Assembly (NCBI RefSeq): GCF_015223195.1 | Contig: NZ_JADFUA010000002.1 | Span: 372,001-436,000, forward strand | Length of the DNA: 64,000 bases | Direction of reading: 5' to 3' | Origin: Chitinilyticum piscinae | GTDB taxonomy: Bacteria; Pseudomonadota; Gammaproteobacteria; Burkholderiales; Chitinibacteraceae | Shown here: in pieces, positions 1 to 11,328 of the stretch | Numbering within the stretch: position 1 is the stretch's first letter | Layout: each line of letters opens with the position of its first letter | The notes under the pieces: generated by a model | What the model saw: the letters and a program-made list of their open reading frames with translations, nothing else | Databases searched by the model: none | Told to the model about the DNA's origin: nothing | Program-made: the position numbers and the translations under genes

Positions 1-63
1 AATCGCTATGCGCCAGCAAGTAAACGTGCAACCCTGAGACGACTAGTCAGGGTGTCGCATTGC

Positions 64-105
64 AGCCGCAGAAAGGCTCCAGTTGGAGCGCTGCGGCTTT
101 TTCTT
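64..105 (+). terminator. Rho-independent terminator of an upstream gene
   Basis: An 8-base arm at 64-71 pairs perfectly with 91-98, a second inner stem lies at about 77-89, and TTTTTCTT follows. A smaller 7-bp hairpin (31-37 with 47-53) lies just before it. The gene it ends lies left of the window. No reading frame in 1-63 can be assigned with confidence. Bases 106-192 show no clear promoter motif. Confidence 0.75.
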
Positions 106-177
106 ATTGGTTTTCGGCATTGCCAGACGGTATCCTCGTTAAAGGGGCGTCACTGGGCGTCCGCGAGTTCAGCCTGA

Positions 178-2323
<2,146 letters not shown>

Positions 2324-2327
<4 letters not shown>

Positions 2328-3034
2328 GTGGGTGTATCGCCATCATTCCAGCACGAGGAGGCAGCAAACGGATCCCGCGCAAGAACATCCGGCTGTTCCA
2401 CGGCCAGCCAATGATTGCCTATTCGATCAGGGCCGCGCTGGATTCAGGGCTGTTTGATCGTGTGGTTGTCAGTACCGACGATGCAGAAATTGCTGCTGTG
2501 GCGCGTGAATGTGGGGCAGAGATACCGTTTGTTCGTCCCGATGATTTGTCGGATGACTACGCCACTTCAATGTCAGTGGTGCAGCATGCTATTCGTGCGC
2601 TTCAGGAACAAGGTGCACAGATGGAGTTTACCTGCTGCATTTATGCAACGGCACCCTTTGTACGTCCCTCTTTTTTGGCGGAAGGATTGGCTAGGCTGCA
2701 GGCGAATCCGAATGCCTCCTATGCATTTTCCGTAACTCGGTTTCCTTTTCCGGTGCAGCGTGGAATCCGGATTAATCGCATGGGCCGAGTTGAGGCTTTG
2801 CAGCCAGAGTATCGCTTTACCCGGTCGCAGGACTTGGAGGAGGCATATCATGATGCCGCCCAGTTCTATTGGGGTAGAACCGAGGCATGGGCAAAAGATG
2901 ATCTTCTATTTTCCGAATTGTCTATCCCCATAGTTTTGCCGCGCTACCTTGTACAGGATATTGATACTGTTGAGGACTGGAAATGTGCGGAGCTAATCTA
3001 CACCGCCATTGCAGCTAGGGACAATTTGCCTTGA
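2324..3034 (+). CDS. pseF: Pseudaminic acid cytidylyltransferase
   Basis: PseF transfers CMP from CTP to pseudaminic acid, giving the sugar donor for glycosyltransferases. The 236-residue protein opens with the nucleotide-binding IIPARGGSKRIPRKN (residues 7-21) shared by NeuA, KdsB and PseF enzymes. It retains the DD and QDIDT motifs typical of this family. Its start overlaps the pseC stop by four bases and its stop overlaps the TTG start of pseG. Placing the CMP transferase before pseG and pseI is common in pse operons. Confidence 0.94.
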
Positions 3035-4092
3035 AGCGGGTGTTGATCCGGGCGGATGCGTCTGCTGAGATTGGTAGTGGCCATGTCATGCGGTGTTTGA
3101 CCCTTGCAGATGCGCTTCGATCCAATCATTATGACGTCCACTTTTACTGTAGTAAGTTACCTGGAAATTTGATCGAATCAATCGAAGCTCAGGGCTACAA
3201 GGTATTCAAGGGTGGTGGCCTGGTTGCTGGTGATCAAACATCTGGATTTTGGGATGATGAATGCATAGTCAATCCATTGATGGTTGACTATGAGTGGTTG
3301 ATTGCCGATCACTATCAACTTGATGTCCGGTTTGAAAGCAAAATGCGCAAGAAATGCCGTTTCGTCGCGGTTATTGATGATTTATGCAATCGTGTGCATG
3401 CTGCTGATATCGTTGTTGACCAAGGGATTGATGCGGACCTCTCCTCATATCGAGCCTTGGTTTCGCCTGCATGTCGACTCCTGCTTGGGCCGAAATTTGC
3501 ATTGCTGAGAAGGGAGTTTTCAGAGTTCGCTTGTCAAGCACCCAAGCATTTGGCAAAAAAAATCTTGGTGAATTTTGGCGGGGCGGACCCGCATGGATCA
3601 ACTTTGCAAGTATTGCAGGCCTTATCTGGTCGGGCACAATTTGAGCCAGTTGTAGTGGCTGGCTGGGCGAATCCGGATTGGGATAAAATTCATCAGATAT
3701 GTATTGCTGAAAATTGGCGAGCATATCGCTCTGTTTCCAATATGGCCGAGCTAATGTCCGGGATGGATCTGGCAATTGGCGCGGTTGGTGGGAGTACTTG
3801 GGAGCGCTGTGCAGTTGGACTGCCTGCAATTTGTATTGCGGTTGCTGAGAACCAGCTTGGACTCGCCAGATCATTAGAAAGTCATGGTGTGATCGAGTTG
3901 CTGGGTGAGGCTGCGCAAGTGACAGAAAGAAAGATTCTAGATGCACTTGAGGGGCTTGCCCCAGATTTGCTGAGGCGTGAAAAGATGGTTCAGCGTGGAC
4001 GTGCACTGGTTGACGGGCAGGGAGTACGGCGTGTACTCGATGAAATGCGCCGTATCGAGATAAATGGGGCAACAGATGCAAGAATGGGATGA
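3031..4092 (+). CDS. pseG: UDP-2,4-diacetamido-2,4,6-trideoxy-beta-L-altropyranose hydrolase
   Basis: PseG removes UDP from the diacetamido sugar so that PseI can condense it with phosphoenolpyruvate. It is a GT-B-fold hydrolase of 353 residues. VLIRADASAEIGSGHVMRC at the N-terminus carries the catalytic-type His18, and GAVGGSTWERCAVGLPAI near residues 250-267 is the C-terminal nucleotide-binding loop. The start is TTG at 3031, overlapping the pseF stop; it preserves the family N-terminus (MKRVLIRADA), whereas GTG at 3040 would shorten it. There is no fused GNAT (PseH) domain, although such fusions exist elsewhere. Composition becomes more AT-rich from here. Confidence 0.92.
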   Translation: MKRVLIRADASAEIGSGHVMRCLTLADALRSNHYDVHFYCSKLPGNLIESIEAQGYKVFKGGGLVAGDQTSGFWDDECIVNPLMVDYEWLIADHYQLDVRFESKMRKKCRFVAVIDDLCNRVHAADIVVDQGIDADLSSYRALVSPACRLLLGPKFALLRREFSEFACQAPKHLAKKILVNFGGADPHGSTLQVLQALSGRAQFEPVVVAGWANPDWDKIHQICIAENWRAYRSVSNMAELMSGMDLAIGAVGGSTWERCAVGLPAICIAVAENQLGLARSLESHGVIELLGEAAQVTERKILDALEGLAPDLLRREKMVQRGRALVDGQGVRRVLDEMRRIEINGATDARMG

Positions 4093-4987
4093 AAAAATGA
4101 AAACGGACGGTGTGCGTGAACATGAGCTCGGGTTTTTTCAGCTCGATCCGATTCCATCGGGTGGGGAGCTGACCTCATTTTATCAAAGCCGCTATTATGA
4201 TTTGTTGCGTCAAGGAGGTCGGGCACCTGAAATTCGAAAATTGCTAGATGCGCAAGGTGAACGTCAAGATGAACTTGACTGGTTGCAGGCAACTCTGTAC
4301 CAAGATGTTGCTGATGCAATTCGCCAGCATGTCCCGCAAGGGGGGCGCTTGCTCGATGTTGGATGTGGCTCCGGTGATTTGCTGGAGTATTTGTCCAGCC
4401 AGGGTTTTTCTGCAAGTGGCATTGAGCCTTCCACTGATGCAACAGCAATTGCAGTGTCAAGGGGATTGAAGGTCAATACGGCAACACTGGAGAATTGGGC
4501 TGCCTTGCCAGAAAATAAAGCAAGCTACGATGCAATTACATTGATGAATGTTCTTGAGCACGTCCCAGATCCGCTTCAAGTGCTCGAATGCCTTCATTCT
4601 CTGCTACGGCCATCTGGTGTACTTTGCTTTCGTGTGCCGAATGACTTCACTCCGTTGCAGGCTGCTGCAGAGAATATGGGAATCAGTCGCAAACAGTGGT
4701 GGGTTGCCAAGCCTGATCACATTAATTATTTTTCCGAGGAATCGGCACGGGCGTCTTGCGCTACCGTTGGGTTGGAGGTGGTTGATGTCACAGCTGACTT
4801 TCCGATGGAGTTCTTTCTGCTGATGGGCATGAACTACATCGATGAGCCTCAACTTGGTAAACAAGTGCATGGAATGCGTCGCTCACTTGAAATGGCGATG
4901 CCAACACCCATGCGCCAGACCTTGTATCGAGCATTTGCTGAAATGGGTATGGGTCGGAACATCATGGTTACTGCAAAGCGGCAATGA
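4064..4987 (+). CDS. Class I SAM-dependent methyltransferase of the pse operon
   Basis: The 307-residue protein has a clear Rossmann methyltransferase core: motif I LLDVGCGSGDLLE at about residues 96-108, an acidic SAM-ribose contact in SGIEPS, and NVLEHVPDP at about 162-170, as in Methyltransf_23/UbiG-like enzymes. The substrate is unknown. Its place between pseG and the ATP-grasp gene suggests O- or N-methylation of the nonulosonic acid or its acyl group; that is inference. The start at 4064 overlaps pseG by 29 bases. ATG 4097, four bases after the pseG stop with GGGA upstream, is a good alternative and would give 296 residues. Confidence 0.82.
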   Translation: MGQQMQEWDEKMKTDGVREHELGFFQLDPIPSGGELTSFYQSRYYDLLRQGGRAPEIRKLLDAQGERQDELDWLQATLYQDVADAIRQHVPQGGRLLDVGCGSGDLLEYLSSQGFSASGIEPSTDATAIAVSRGLKVNTATLENWAALPENKASYDAITLMNVLEHVPDPLQVLECLHSLLRPSGVLCFRVPNDFTPLQAAAENMGISRKQWWVAKPDHINYFSEESARASCATVGLEVVDVTADFPMEFFLLMGMNYIDEPQLGKQVHGMRRSLEMAMPTPMRQTLYRAFAEMGMGRNIMVTAKRQ

Positions 4988-5925
4988 ATGTTCTGATTTG
5001 TAGTGCTGCGAGAAAGGTATGGCTTATTGACGCATTCAAGTCCGCCCTTTCCGAATCGGGTGGGCTGGTCTTTGCTGCGGATGCAGACCCCTTGGCCGTT
5101 GCATTGCGGGTTGCGGATGGTGGACTAATCTTGCCCTGTCTCAATGTTGCTGAATATGAACAGGTATTATTGCAGGAGTGCAAAAAGCATAACATCCAGC
5201 TGATTATTCCAACAAGAGATGCCGAATTAACTTGGTTTTCTGAGAGGCTGGGATTTTTTGCGCTGCATGGCATACAGGTGATGCTTTCGTCCAGTGAGTC
5301 TGTACGTATTTGCCAGGATAAATTGAGTTTCTGTTTACACTGCGAGTGCTATGGGTATTCTGTACCAAAACGCGCAGTGTCTCTGACGGATAAACCCGAG
5401 TACCCCTTGTTTGCCCGTCCCAGAACAGGAGCTGGGGGTCGTGGCACTTGTCGGATCAATGATGATGTTTCTCTGCAGCAGTTGACCCCATGGAGTCAAT
5501 GGCTTATTCAGGAGTTAATTGAGAAGCCGGAATATACTCTCGATCTTTTCGCAGATTTCGAAGGGCGGGTGTTAAGTGTTGTTCCGCGGCAGCGACTGAG
5601 GGTCGTGGCGGGAGAAAGCACGGTTGGTGTGACTGTTGAGGCACCGTACCTGATTGAGCGTGCTATCTCCTTGGCTCAAAGCCTCCATCTGGTCGGGCAT
5701 AACACGCTGCAGTGTTTCTGGGACGGGGGGGAGCCACTTTGGATTGAAATTAATCCGCGGTATGGGGGGGGGGCTTCACTTGGCTTTGCGGCAGGTGCGA
5801 ACACCCCGTTGATGTTATTGCGCTTGCTTGCCGGGGAAGAAGTGTTGCCGTGCATTGGGGAATATGAAAGAGGGCTTTATTTATATCGCTACAGTACTGA
5901 TCTGTATGTGCGAGGTGCAATGTGA
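4984..5925 (+). CDS. ATP-grasp family ligase in the pse operon
   Basis: The 313-residue protein resembles the ATP-grasp half of carbamoyl-phosphate synthase-like ligases. It has an N-terminal Rossmann-like preATP-grasp domain (MNVLICSAARKV), a central lysine/arginine-rich ATP loop (FARPRTGAGGRGT, about residues 142-154), and the C-terminal metal-binding EINPRYGGGAS around 254-265 (Glu255, Asn257). ATP-grasp enzymes usually form an amide or peptide bond through an acyl phosphate. The acyl donor and amine are unknown here. In place of a PseH acetyltransferase it could acylate the 4-amino sugar; this is inference. A run of ten G (5764-5773) encodes the glycine triplet. It overlaps both neighbours by four bases. 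Confidence 0.82.
   Translation: MNVLICSAARKVWLIDAFKSALSESGGLVFAADADPLAVALRVADGGLILPCLNVAEYEQVLLQECKKHNIQLIIPTRDAELTWFSERLGFFALHGIQVMLSSSESVRICQDKLSFCLHCECYGYSVPKRAVSLTDKPEYPLFARPRTGAGGRGTCRINDDVSLQQLTPWSQWLIQELIEKPEYTLDLFADFEGRVLSVVPRQRLRVVAGESTVGVTVEAPYLIERAISLAQSLHLVGHNTLQCFWDGGEPLWIEINPRYGGGASLGFAAGANTPLMLLRLLAGEEVLPCIGEYERGLYLYRYSTDLYVRGAM
5764..5773 (+). repeat. Poly-G tract (10 G) inside the ATP-grasp gene
   Basis: Ten consecutive G occupy three GGG glycine codons plus the first base of GCT in the conserved NPRYGGGAS motif. A slip of one base would frameshift the protein about 50 residues before its end and remove the metal-binding end of the ATP-grasp fold. The same gene has a seven-G run at 5725-5731. 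Poly-G tracts of this length are known phase-variation elements in Campylobacter flagellar glycosylation genes. Confidence 0.8.
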
Positions 5926-6611
5926 GCCTGGCAGGGATTCTGCTCGATCTGGACGATACCCTCTACCCTGAGAATGACTATTTCCGAAGTGGTCTGGCTG
6001 CGGTAGCTGAGTGGTTGCATTTGAATTACGGCAATGCTCCTGGTCTTCAGGATTTACTTGATGATGTTGGTAAGCACGGCCGAAAAGGTGTGCTGGATCG
6101 AATCCCTGTACCTCTTGCTGCAGTCGGGATGGATCGTTCCGCATGGCGGCATATGCTGCTGCAAATTTACCGGTTGCATGAACCTGAAATCCATTTAAGT
6201 CCCGATTTTGCTAACTTTCTTGAGGATTGTCGTAGAAGACAATGCCGAACTGCTCTTATTACTGATGGTAAATCTTGTGTTCAATGGCGAAAGATTAGGG
6301 CGCTAGGATTGCAGTCGCTAATTGATGTAATAGTTGTCACTGACGATATTGAAGCACCGAAGCCATCATTGTTACCTTTTTTGATTGCTTCACAACGCTT
6401 GCAATGCCAAGTTGATGAGTGCATTTATATTGCAGATGATGCCAGTAAGGACTTTTTTGCACCACGGCAGTTAGGTATGAGGACGTTGCAAGTCAGTCGA
6501 GCACTGCAGTATCCGCTTGCCCGTCCAGCTCCTTCGGTGGATTATGAAGCCGAGCATTGTGTTGCTTCTTTGGCTGATGCGGCATCTTTTATTTTTGGAG
6601 GGCATGAATGA
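5922..6611 (+). CDS. HAD-superfamily hydrolase of the pse operon
   Basis: The 229-residue protein carries all four HAD motifs: I, DLDDT with nucleophile Asp9 and acid Asp11; II, LITDG with Thr114; III, the lysine in APKPS; and IV, YIADDASKD. A helical cap lies between motifs I and II, so it is a HAD-IA type enzyme. Start is GTG, overlapping the previous stop (GTGA), and the reading frame runs straight into motif I. The canonical Pse pathway has no phosphate-ester intermediate, so this enzyme is not explained by the known scheme. It may dephosphorylate an acyl donor made for the ATP-grasp neighbour, or have a repair role. Confidence 0.85.
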   Translation: MSLAGILLDLDDTLYPENDYFRSGLAAVAEWLHLNYGNAPGLQDLLDDVGKHGRKGVLDRIPVPLAAVGMDRSAWRHMLLQIYRLHEPEIHLSPDFANFLEDCRRRQCRTALITDGKSCVQWRKIRALGLQSLIDVIVVTDDIEAPKPSLLPFLIASQRLQCQVDECIYIADDASKDFFAPRQLGMRTLQVSRALQYPLARPAPSVDYEAEHCVASLADAASFIFGGHE

Positions 6612-7663
6612 GTACGGCGTTCAATATTGGTGGTCGTGTGATTTCACGCGAGGTTTCCCCTTTTGTAATAGCAGAAATGTCCGGTAATCATAACCAGTCC
6701 TTAGAGCGGGCGCTGGCTATTGTTGATGCCGCTGCGGCCGCTGGTGCGCATGCAATCAAGCTGCAAACGTATACGGCAGATACGATGACCCTCGATATTT
6801 CTGCCGGCGAATTCAGTATCGAGGACCCGAATAGCCTTTGGTATGGGAGTTCTCTCTATCAACTTTACCAGCAGGCATACACTCCTTGGGAGTGGCATGA
6901 GCCGATCATGGCTCATGCTCGCCAGCTGGGAATGCTATGTTTTTCGACGCCATTTGATGAGTCCGCTGTTGATTTTTTGGAAGGGCTCAATGTGCCAGCG
7001 TATAAAATCGCGAGTTTCGAAAATACAGATTTGCAGTTGATCCGCAAGGTGGCTGCTACTGGCAAACCTATGATTATCTCAACGGGAATGGCTAGTGTCT
7101 CTGAATTGGGTGATGCTGTTGCGACTGCGCGCGATGCAGGTTGTAAAAATCTCATCTTATTGAAATGTACAAGCACGTATCCTGCGTCGCCAGCCAATAC
7201 GAATTTGCTGACTATTCCTCACATGAGGCAGCTTTTCGACTGCGAGGTGGGTATTTCTGATCACACTATGGGGGTTGGCGTTTCTGTGGCTGCGGTAGCG
7301 CTAGGTGCTACTGTAATAGAGAAACATTTTACTCTTTCTCGTGATGATGGTGGGGTTGACTCTGCTTTTTCCCTTGAGCCCCATGAAATGGAAGCTCTTG
7401 TTATTGAAAGTGATCGGGCTTGGAAAGCAATGGGCGGCATTCATTATGGGAGCAGTAAAGCAGAAGAGCAGAGCAAGTTGCATCGGCGCTCATTGTATGT
7501 GACCCAAGATTTGCCTGCTGGTGCTGTTTTAACGCGGGAAAATATCCGGGCGATTCGGCCGGGGCTTGGCTTGCCGACCAAATATTTTGAGCAGGTTATC
7601 GGGCGGAAAATCAATGTGTCGGTCAAGAAAGGGACGCCGGTTTCATGGGCGTTGCTTTCATAA
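6608..7663 (+). CDS. pseI: Pseudaminic acid synthase
   Basis: PseI condenses 2,4-diacetamido-2,4,6-trideoxy-L-altrose with phosphoenolpyruvate to give pseudaminic acid. The 351 residues show the NeuB TIM barrel (EMSGNHNQSLERAL, KLQTYTADT, ISTGMAS, GISDHTMG) followed by a C-terminal SAF/antifreeze-like domain (RRSLYVTQDLPAGAVLTREN to the end). NeuB-type synthases use the same layout, but the operon context and the pseudaminic-type N-terminal barrel favour PseI. It overlaps the HAD gene by four bases and is the last gene of the overlapping run. The next gene follows after a 26-base gap. Confidence 0.94.
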   Translation: MSTAFNIGGRVISREVSPFVIAEMSGNHNQSLERALAIVDAAAAAGAHAIKLQTYTADTMTLDISAGEFSIEDPNSLWYGSSLYQLYQQAYTPWEWHEPIMAHARQLGMLCFSTPFDESAVDFLEGLNVPAYKIASFENTDLQLIRKVAATGKPMIISTGMASVSELGDAVATARDAGCKNLILLKCTSTYPASPANTNLLTIPHMRQLFDCEVGISDHTMGVGVSVAAVALGATVIEKHFTLSRDDGGVDSAFSLEPHEMEALVIESDRAWKAMGGIHYGSSKAEEQSKLHRRSLYVTQDLPAGAVLTRENIRAIRPGLGLPTKYFEQVIGRKINVSVKKGTPVSWALLS

Positions 7664-7689
7664 TGGTTTGGCTGTTTTCAGTGTAATAT

Positions 7690-9636
7690 GTGTTCTTTGA
7701 CGCAAGTTTTTATCGGGTGAGGTGCTTGGTGGCTAAATCGGCTTTGTCGGCTATGAAGTTGGCGCGTGATGTCGGCATGAAAGGCGAATTGTTGCGTGCC
7801 TATCGAATCGCTGAAAAGTACGAGGGGCAGTTGCGTGAGCATTACGAGGCGCAATATCTTTTTGCATCACTTGCGGCAATGTTGTCAAAGTATGATATTG
7901 CTCTTTTGGCTGCGCTTAGAGCTTATGAGCAAAATCCTGATTCGTATGATGCAGCCTTGCTTCTCGGAAAGATATACTTGGCACTGAGAGAGCGTGACAA
8001 GGCGTGTGAGTTTTTTGCTTTTGCGCATGCCATCGCTCCTCAAGAGAAGGAGGCTGCAGTTTATTATGCGGTTGAACTTTATAACGCCAGCAAACCGAGC
8101 GAGGCGGAGACAGTTGTTCGTGAATTGTACGGGGTGTTGGGCGACGATCCAGATGTCAATTCGATTTTGGCGATGATATGGTCTGGGGCGGGTTTGAATT
8201 CTGAGGCCAGAGCCCTGATCGAGCGATGCAATTGTAACGAAATTGAGAATATTGATTTTTTGAGTCGCTATTTTGAAGTGCTTATTTCGGCGCAGGATGT
8301 TAATGCTGCCATTAAGGTTGCAGAGCGCATGATCGCCATTTTGTCCCGTAACGGCGGGCGAGCAGGTCAGCTTGCTTCGGCCTGGGGCGATCTCGGCGCC
8401 GCATATGTTGCCGCAAATAATTCGGTTGCGGCAATGGAGGCGTTTCGAAAGGCACTTGATATTGACCCGTCCAGTAAACAGGCTCTGGTTAATAAAGCGG
8501 CGCTTCATAAAAGTCTCGAACAATATGTGGATTCGGTTGCTTGTTATAAAGTTGCAGCCGCACATTATCCGAATGATCCGCAGTTGTGCCATCATCTTAA
8601 TTTGCTTCTTCGGGAAATGGGCTTTCTGGAAGAGTCGATTAAATATGGCGAAATGGCCGTGGCCATGCGCCCTGATTCCGTCAATTATCTGACCAATCTT
8701 GGATGCAGTTACTTTGCAACAGGCCGACTGGATAGAGCATGGACTTATTATGAGTATCGCATGAATGAAGTTGCGGCTACATACCGTGGGCTGGGTCTTC
8801 CGTTCTGGCAGGGAGATGCATTGAATGGTCGTCGTTTGCTGGTTGTTCGCGAGCAGGGGATTGGCGATGAAATGTTGTTCTCCCCTTTGCTACGCGATTT
8901 GCCTGTTGAAACAGAGCAGATCGGCTTTGCTGTGCAACCAAAACTGCTTAACCTGATGCAGCGAACCTTCCCGGCACTGAAGGTATTCTGTGCAGATACT
9001 GCGTCGCATGAATGGTTGCGTACCAACTTTGATTGTGTGATCTCACTGGCATCCCTTGGCGGTTTGTACCGCAGAAATGTTTCTGATTTCTATGGAAAAA
9101 TTGTTGCCTTGGAGCTTGATCCGGCCAGGGTTGAAGCGTTCACAGACCGGTTTTCTTTGCTGCCAAGTGGCTTGAAAATCGGTTTTTCTTGGCGAAGCGG
9201 CTTGCGTGGTCTGCGCCGTGATGTGCACTACCCGGATGATTTCAACCTCTGGCAGCCACTGTTTGACTTGCCAGGAATCCAATGGGTGAACGCCCAGTAC
9301 GGTGTTACAGAGGGTGAAATCACTGAACTCCAGCAGCGATTGGGATCGCGCTTTCATCCGTTTGCGGACGTTGATCATTATGCAGATCTGGATTCTTCCT
9401 GCGCGTTGCTGCGATCTTGCGATCTTGTGATCGCTCCATGTAATTCGATCGCGGTTCAGGCTGGGATGGTTGGGCGCCCCGTGCTGCGGATGGCATATGG
9501 CACAGATTATTTTATGCTGGGCACCGACCACTACCCATGGCTGCCCACCGTTCAGCCCATGGTGCGTGCGTATGATGAGCCTTGGGAGGGCGTTTTTTCT
9601 CGCTTGCGGTCCATCCTTTCTGGCTTGCTTGGTTGA
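7690..9636 (+). CDS. TPR protein with C-terminal glycosyltransferase-like domain, candidate flagellin glycosyltransferase
   Basis: The N-terminal ~370 of 648 residues are tetratricopeptide repeats (for example LGAAYVAANNSVAAMEAF and LGCSYFATGRLDRAW). The C-terminal ~270 residues resemble a GT-B/heptosyltransferase-like half: GRRLLVVREQGIGDEMLF, KIGFSWRSG, and SCDLVIAPCNSIAVQAGMVGRPV. No signal peptide or membrane segment is seen, so it is probably cytoplasmic. TPR-GT proteins such as Caulobacter FlmG bind flagellin and transfer pseudaminic acid to it. The position between pseI and fliC supports the same role; that is inference. The start is uncertain: GTG 7690 lacks a ribosome site, while GTG 7729 has GGTGAGG five bases upstream and would give 635 residues. 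Confidence 0.78.
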   Translation: MFFDASFYRVRCLVAKSALSAMKLARDVGMKGELLRAYRIAEKYEGQLREHYEAQYLFASLAAMLSKYDIALLAALRAYEQNPDSYDAALLLGKIYLALRERDKACEFFAFAHAIAPQEKEAAVYYAVELYNASKPSEAETVVRELYGVLGDDPDVNSILAMIWSGAGLNSEARALIERCNCNEIENIDFLSRYFEVLISAQDVNAAIKVAERMIAILSRNGGRAGQLASAWGDLGAAYVAANNSVAAMEAFRKALDIDPSSKQALVNKAALHKSLEQYVDSVACYKVAAAHYPNDPQLCHHLNLLLREMGFLEESIKYGEMAVAMRPDSVNYLTNLGCSYFATGRLDRAWTYYEYRMNEVAATYRGLGLPFWQGDALNGRRLLVVREQGIGDEMLFSPLLRDLPVETEQIGFAVQPKLLNLMQRTFPALKVFCADTASHEWLRTNFDCVISLASLGGLYRRNVSDFYGKIVALELDPARVEAFTDRFSLLPSGLKIGFSWRSGLRGLRRDVHYPDDFNLWQPLFDLPGIQWVNAQYGVTEGEITELQQRLGSRFHPFADVDHYADLDSSCALLRSCDLVIAPCNSIAVQAGMVGRPVLRMAYGTDYFMLGTDHYPWLPTVQPMVRAYDEPWEGVFSRLRSILSGLLG

Positions 9637-9733
9637 TACTGTGCCATGTATGGCATTGCAGTGCTTTAAATGCAAGAGTTCTGGTGGGATAGGGTTGTTT
9701 TTTCGCGATTTTAAAATTTCTATCATCAAGCAC

Positions 9734-9761
9734 TAAAGTTCTTGCCGCGACTGGACGATAT
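9734..9761 (+). promoter_or_regulatory. Sigma-28 (FliA) promoter of fliC
   Basis: TAAA at 9734-9737 and GACGATAT at 9754-9761, 16 bases apart, match the flagellar sigma-28 pattern TAAA-N15/16-GCCGATAA at all but two positions. The predicted transcript would start about 65 bases before fliC. The rest of the gap at 9637-9832 shows no gene and no strong terminator. Confidence 0.8.
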
Positions 9762-9832
9762 AGCTTCCAAGAGCCAGGGCAGGCGATGGTTTCGGGGCCT
9801 GACTGATTGCTTCTGACATCTAGGAGAAGATC

Positions 9833-11299
9833 ATGCAAGTTATTCAAACCAATGTTCCGTCGCTGAACTCGCAAAACACGTTGGCCAAGACCAATAGCGG
9901 TATGGCTACCGCAATGCAGCGCCTGTCGTCAGGCATGCGCATTAACAGCGCCAAGGATGATGCGGCTGGTCTGGCCATTTCTGATCGGATGTCGAGTCAG
10001 ATCAATGGTCTGGATCAAGCTCGTCGCAATGCCAATGATGGTATTTCGCTGGCGCAAACTGCCGAAGGTGCCCTGCAAAGTTCGGGCGACATTCTGCAAC
10101 GGATCCGTCAACTGGCTGTGCAGTCGGCAAACGGCTCCAATTCGGGTAGCGATCGCCAGGCTTTGCAGGCGGAAGTGTCGAATCTGGTGACTGAACTGGA
10201 TCGGATCGCCGGTTCAACCAATTTCAACGGTCTGAATCTGCTTGACGGGTCGAACGGTTCGCTGGACTTTCAGGTTGGCGCTAATGCCTATCAGACCATC
10301 AATGTTTCTACTTCCGACGTTCGTACCAGTAAATATGGTTTGAATACTCTCGCGACGTCGGCCTTGGCCGCGGTAGCATTGACCACTACTACTGGTGGTA
10401 CCAAGTTGACCAACGGTACTCTAGTTATCAATGGTTTGACTTCGGCTTCGCTGACAGTGGGTTCGCTTGATAGTGCCAAGGACCTAGCGGACAAGATTAA
10501 CTCGAAATCTGAAATTACCGGCGTTACTGCATCGGCGCAGACCTTTGCCAAGCTTACTTTTACATCTTCTGGCTCCAATACCATCAGCCTGAAGTCGAAC
10601 AATAGTACAGCTGTTAACGTAACGTTCAATCTCGGCGCCGGTCTGGATGCGGCTGAAGATTTCACTCAGGCTGTAAGCGAAATCAACAAGCGCTCATCCG
10701 AAACCGGTGTGACCGCAAAGGTCGGTGATGATGGCAAATCGATTGAACTGCAAAACGGCAATGGCAATTCAATCGCCGTGTCTTCCACTCAAGTCGCCAC
10801 CCTGACTACCGGGACTCGCTTGGCGAGTGGTCATATCACCTACTCGGCTGCAGGCCTGGCTACTACTGGCCTGACTTTTGGCGCAGAAGCCCAGGGTACG
10901 GTGACATTGGATGCGACCAATGGCTTCAGCCTCGCTGGTGCAGCCAATGCCAATTTCTTGGGTACTAATTCGGATGCGACCAATACAGTAAATACGATCA
11001 GTGTCGGTACAGCGCAAGATGCCGCCATGGCAATCCGGGTTGTCGACGCCGCGCTGGGTAATATCGATAGCATCCGTGCCAACTACGGTGCAATCCAGAA
11101 TCGCTTCGAAACGACTATCCAGAATCTGGCAACGACGTCACAGAACCTGTCGGCTTCCCGCAGTCGTATCCGCGATACCGACTACGCGGCCGAAACGGCA
11201 AATCTGGCCAAGTCGCAGGTGCTGCAACAGGCTGGTACGGCGATGCTGGCGCAAGCCAACGCACTGCCGCAGCAGGTGCTGACACTGCTGCGTGGCTAA
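9833..11299 (+). CDS. fliC: Flagellin
   Basis: This is the filament subunit. The 488-residue protein has the conserved N-terminal D0/D1 region ([36 protein letters not shown], about residues 1-140) and the C-terminal D1/D0 region ([19 protein letters not shown] to [14 protein letters not shown]). Between them is a Ser/Thr/Asn/Gly-rich variable domain of about 250 residues, the usual surface for O-glycosylation. AGGAG lies 7-11 bases before the ATG. It is transcribed from the sigma-28 promoter upstream and lies just downstream of the pse genes and the TPR-GT gene, which suggests it is their target. Confidence 0.97.
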   Translation: MQVIQTNVPSLNSQNTLAKTNSGMATAMQRLSSGMRINSAKDDAAGLAISDRMSSQINGLDQARRNANDGISLAQTAEGALQSSGDILQRIRQLAVQSANGSNSGSDRQALQAEVSNLVTELDRIAGSTNFNGLNLLDGSNGSLDFQVGANAYQTINVSTSDVRTSKYGLNTLATSALAAVALTTTTGGTKLTNGTLVINGLTSASLTVGSLDSAKDLADKINSKSEITGVTASAQTFAKLTFTSSGSNTISLKSNNSTAVNVTFNLGAGLDAAEDFTQAVSEINKRSSETGVTAKVGDDGKSIELQNGNGNSIAVSSTQVATLTTGTRLASGHITYSAAGLATTGLTFGAEAQGTVTLDATNGFSLAGAANANFLGTNSDATNTVNTISVGTAQDAAMAIRVVDAALGNIDSIRANYGAIQNRFETTIQNLATTSQNLSASRSRIRDTDYAAETANLAKSQVLQQAGTAMLAQANALPQQVLTLLRG

Positions 11300-11328
11300 C
11301 CCCGGATCTGAGTATCGAGTAAACTAGG

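Noticed and set aside
1-63. Tail of a coding sequence at the left edge
   Set aside because: Three frames are possible over too short a stretch, with no recognisable C-terminus.
4064-5925. Methyltransferase and ATP-grasp genes as a split or fused pseH
   Set aside because: Neither contains a GNAT acetyl-CoA-binding motif. Both have complete, different folds.
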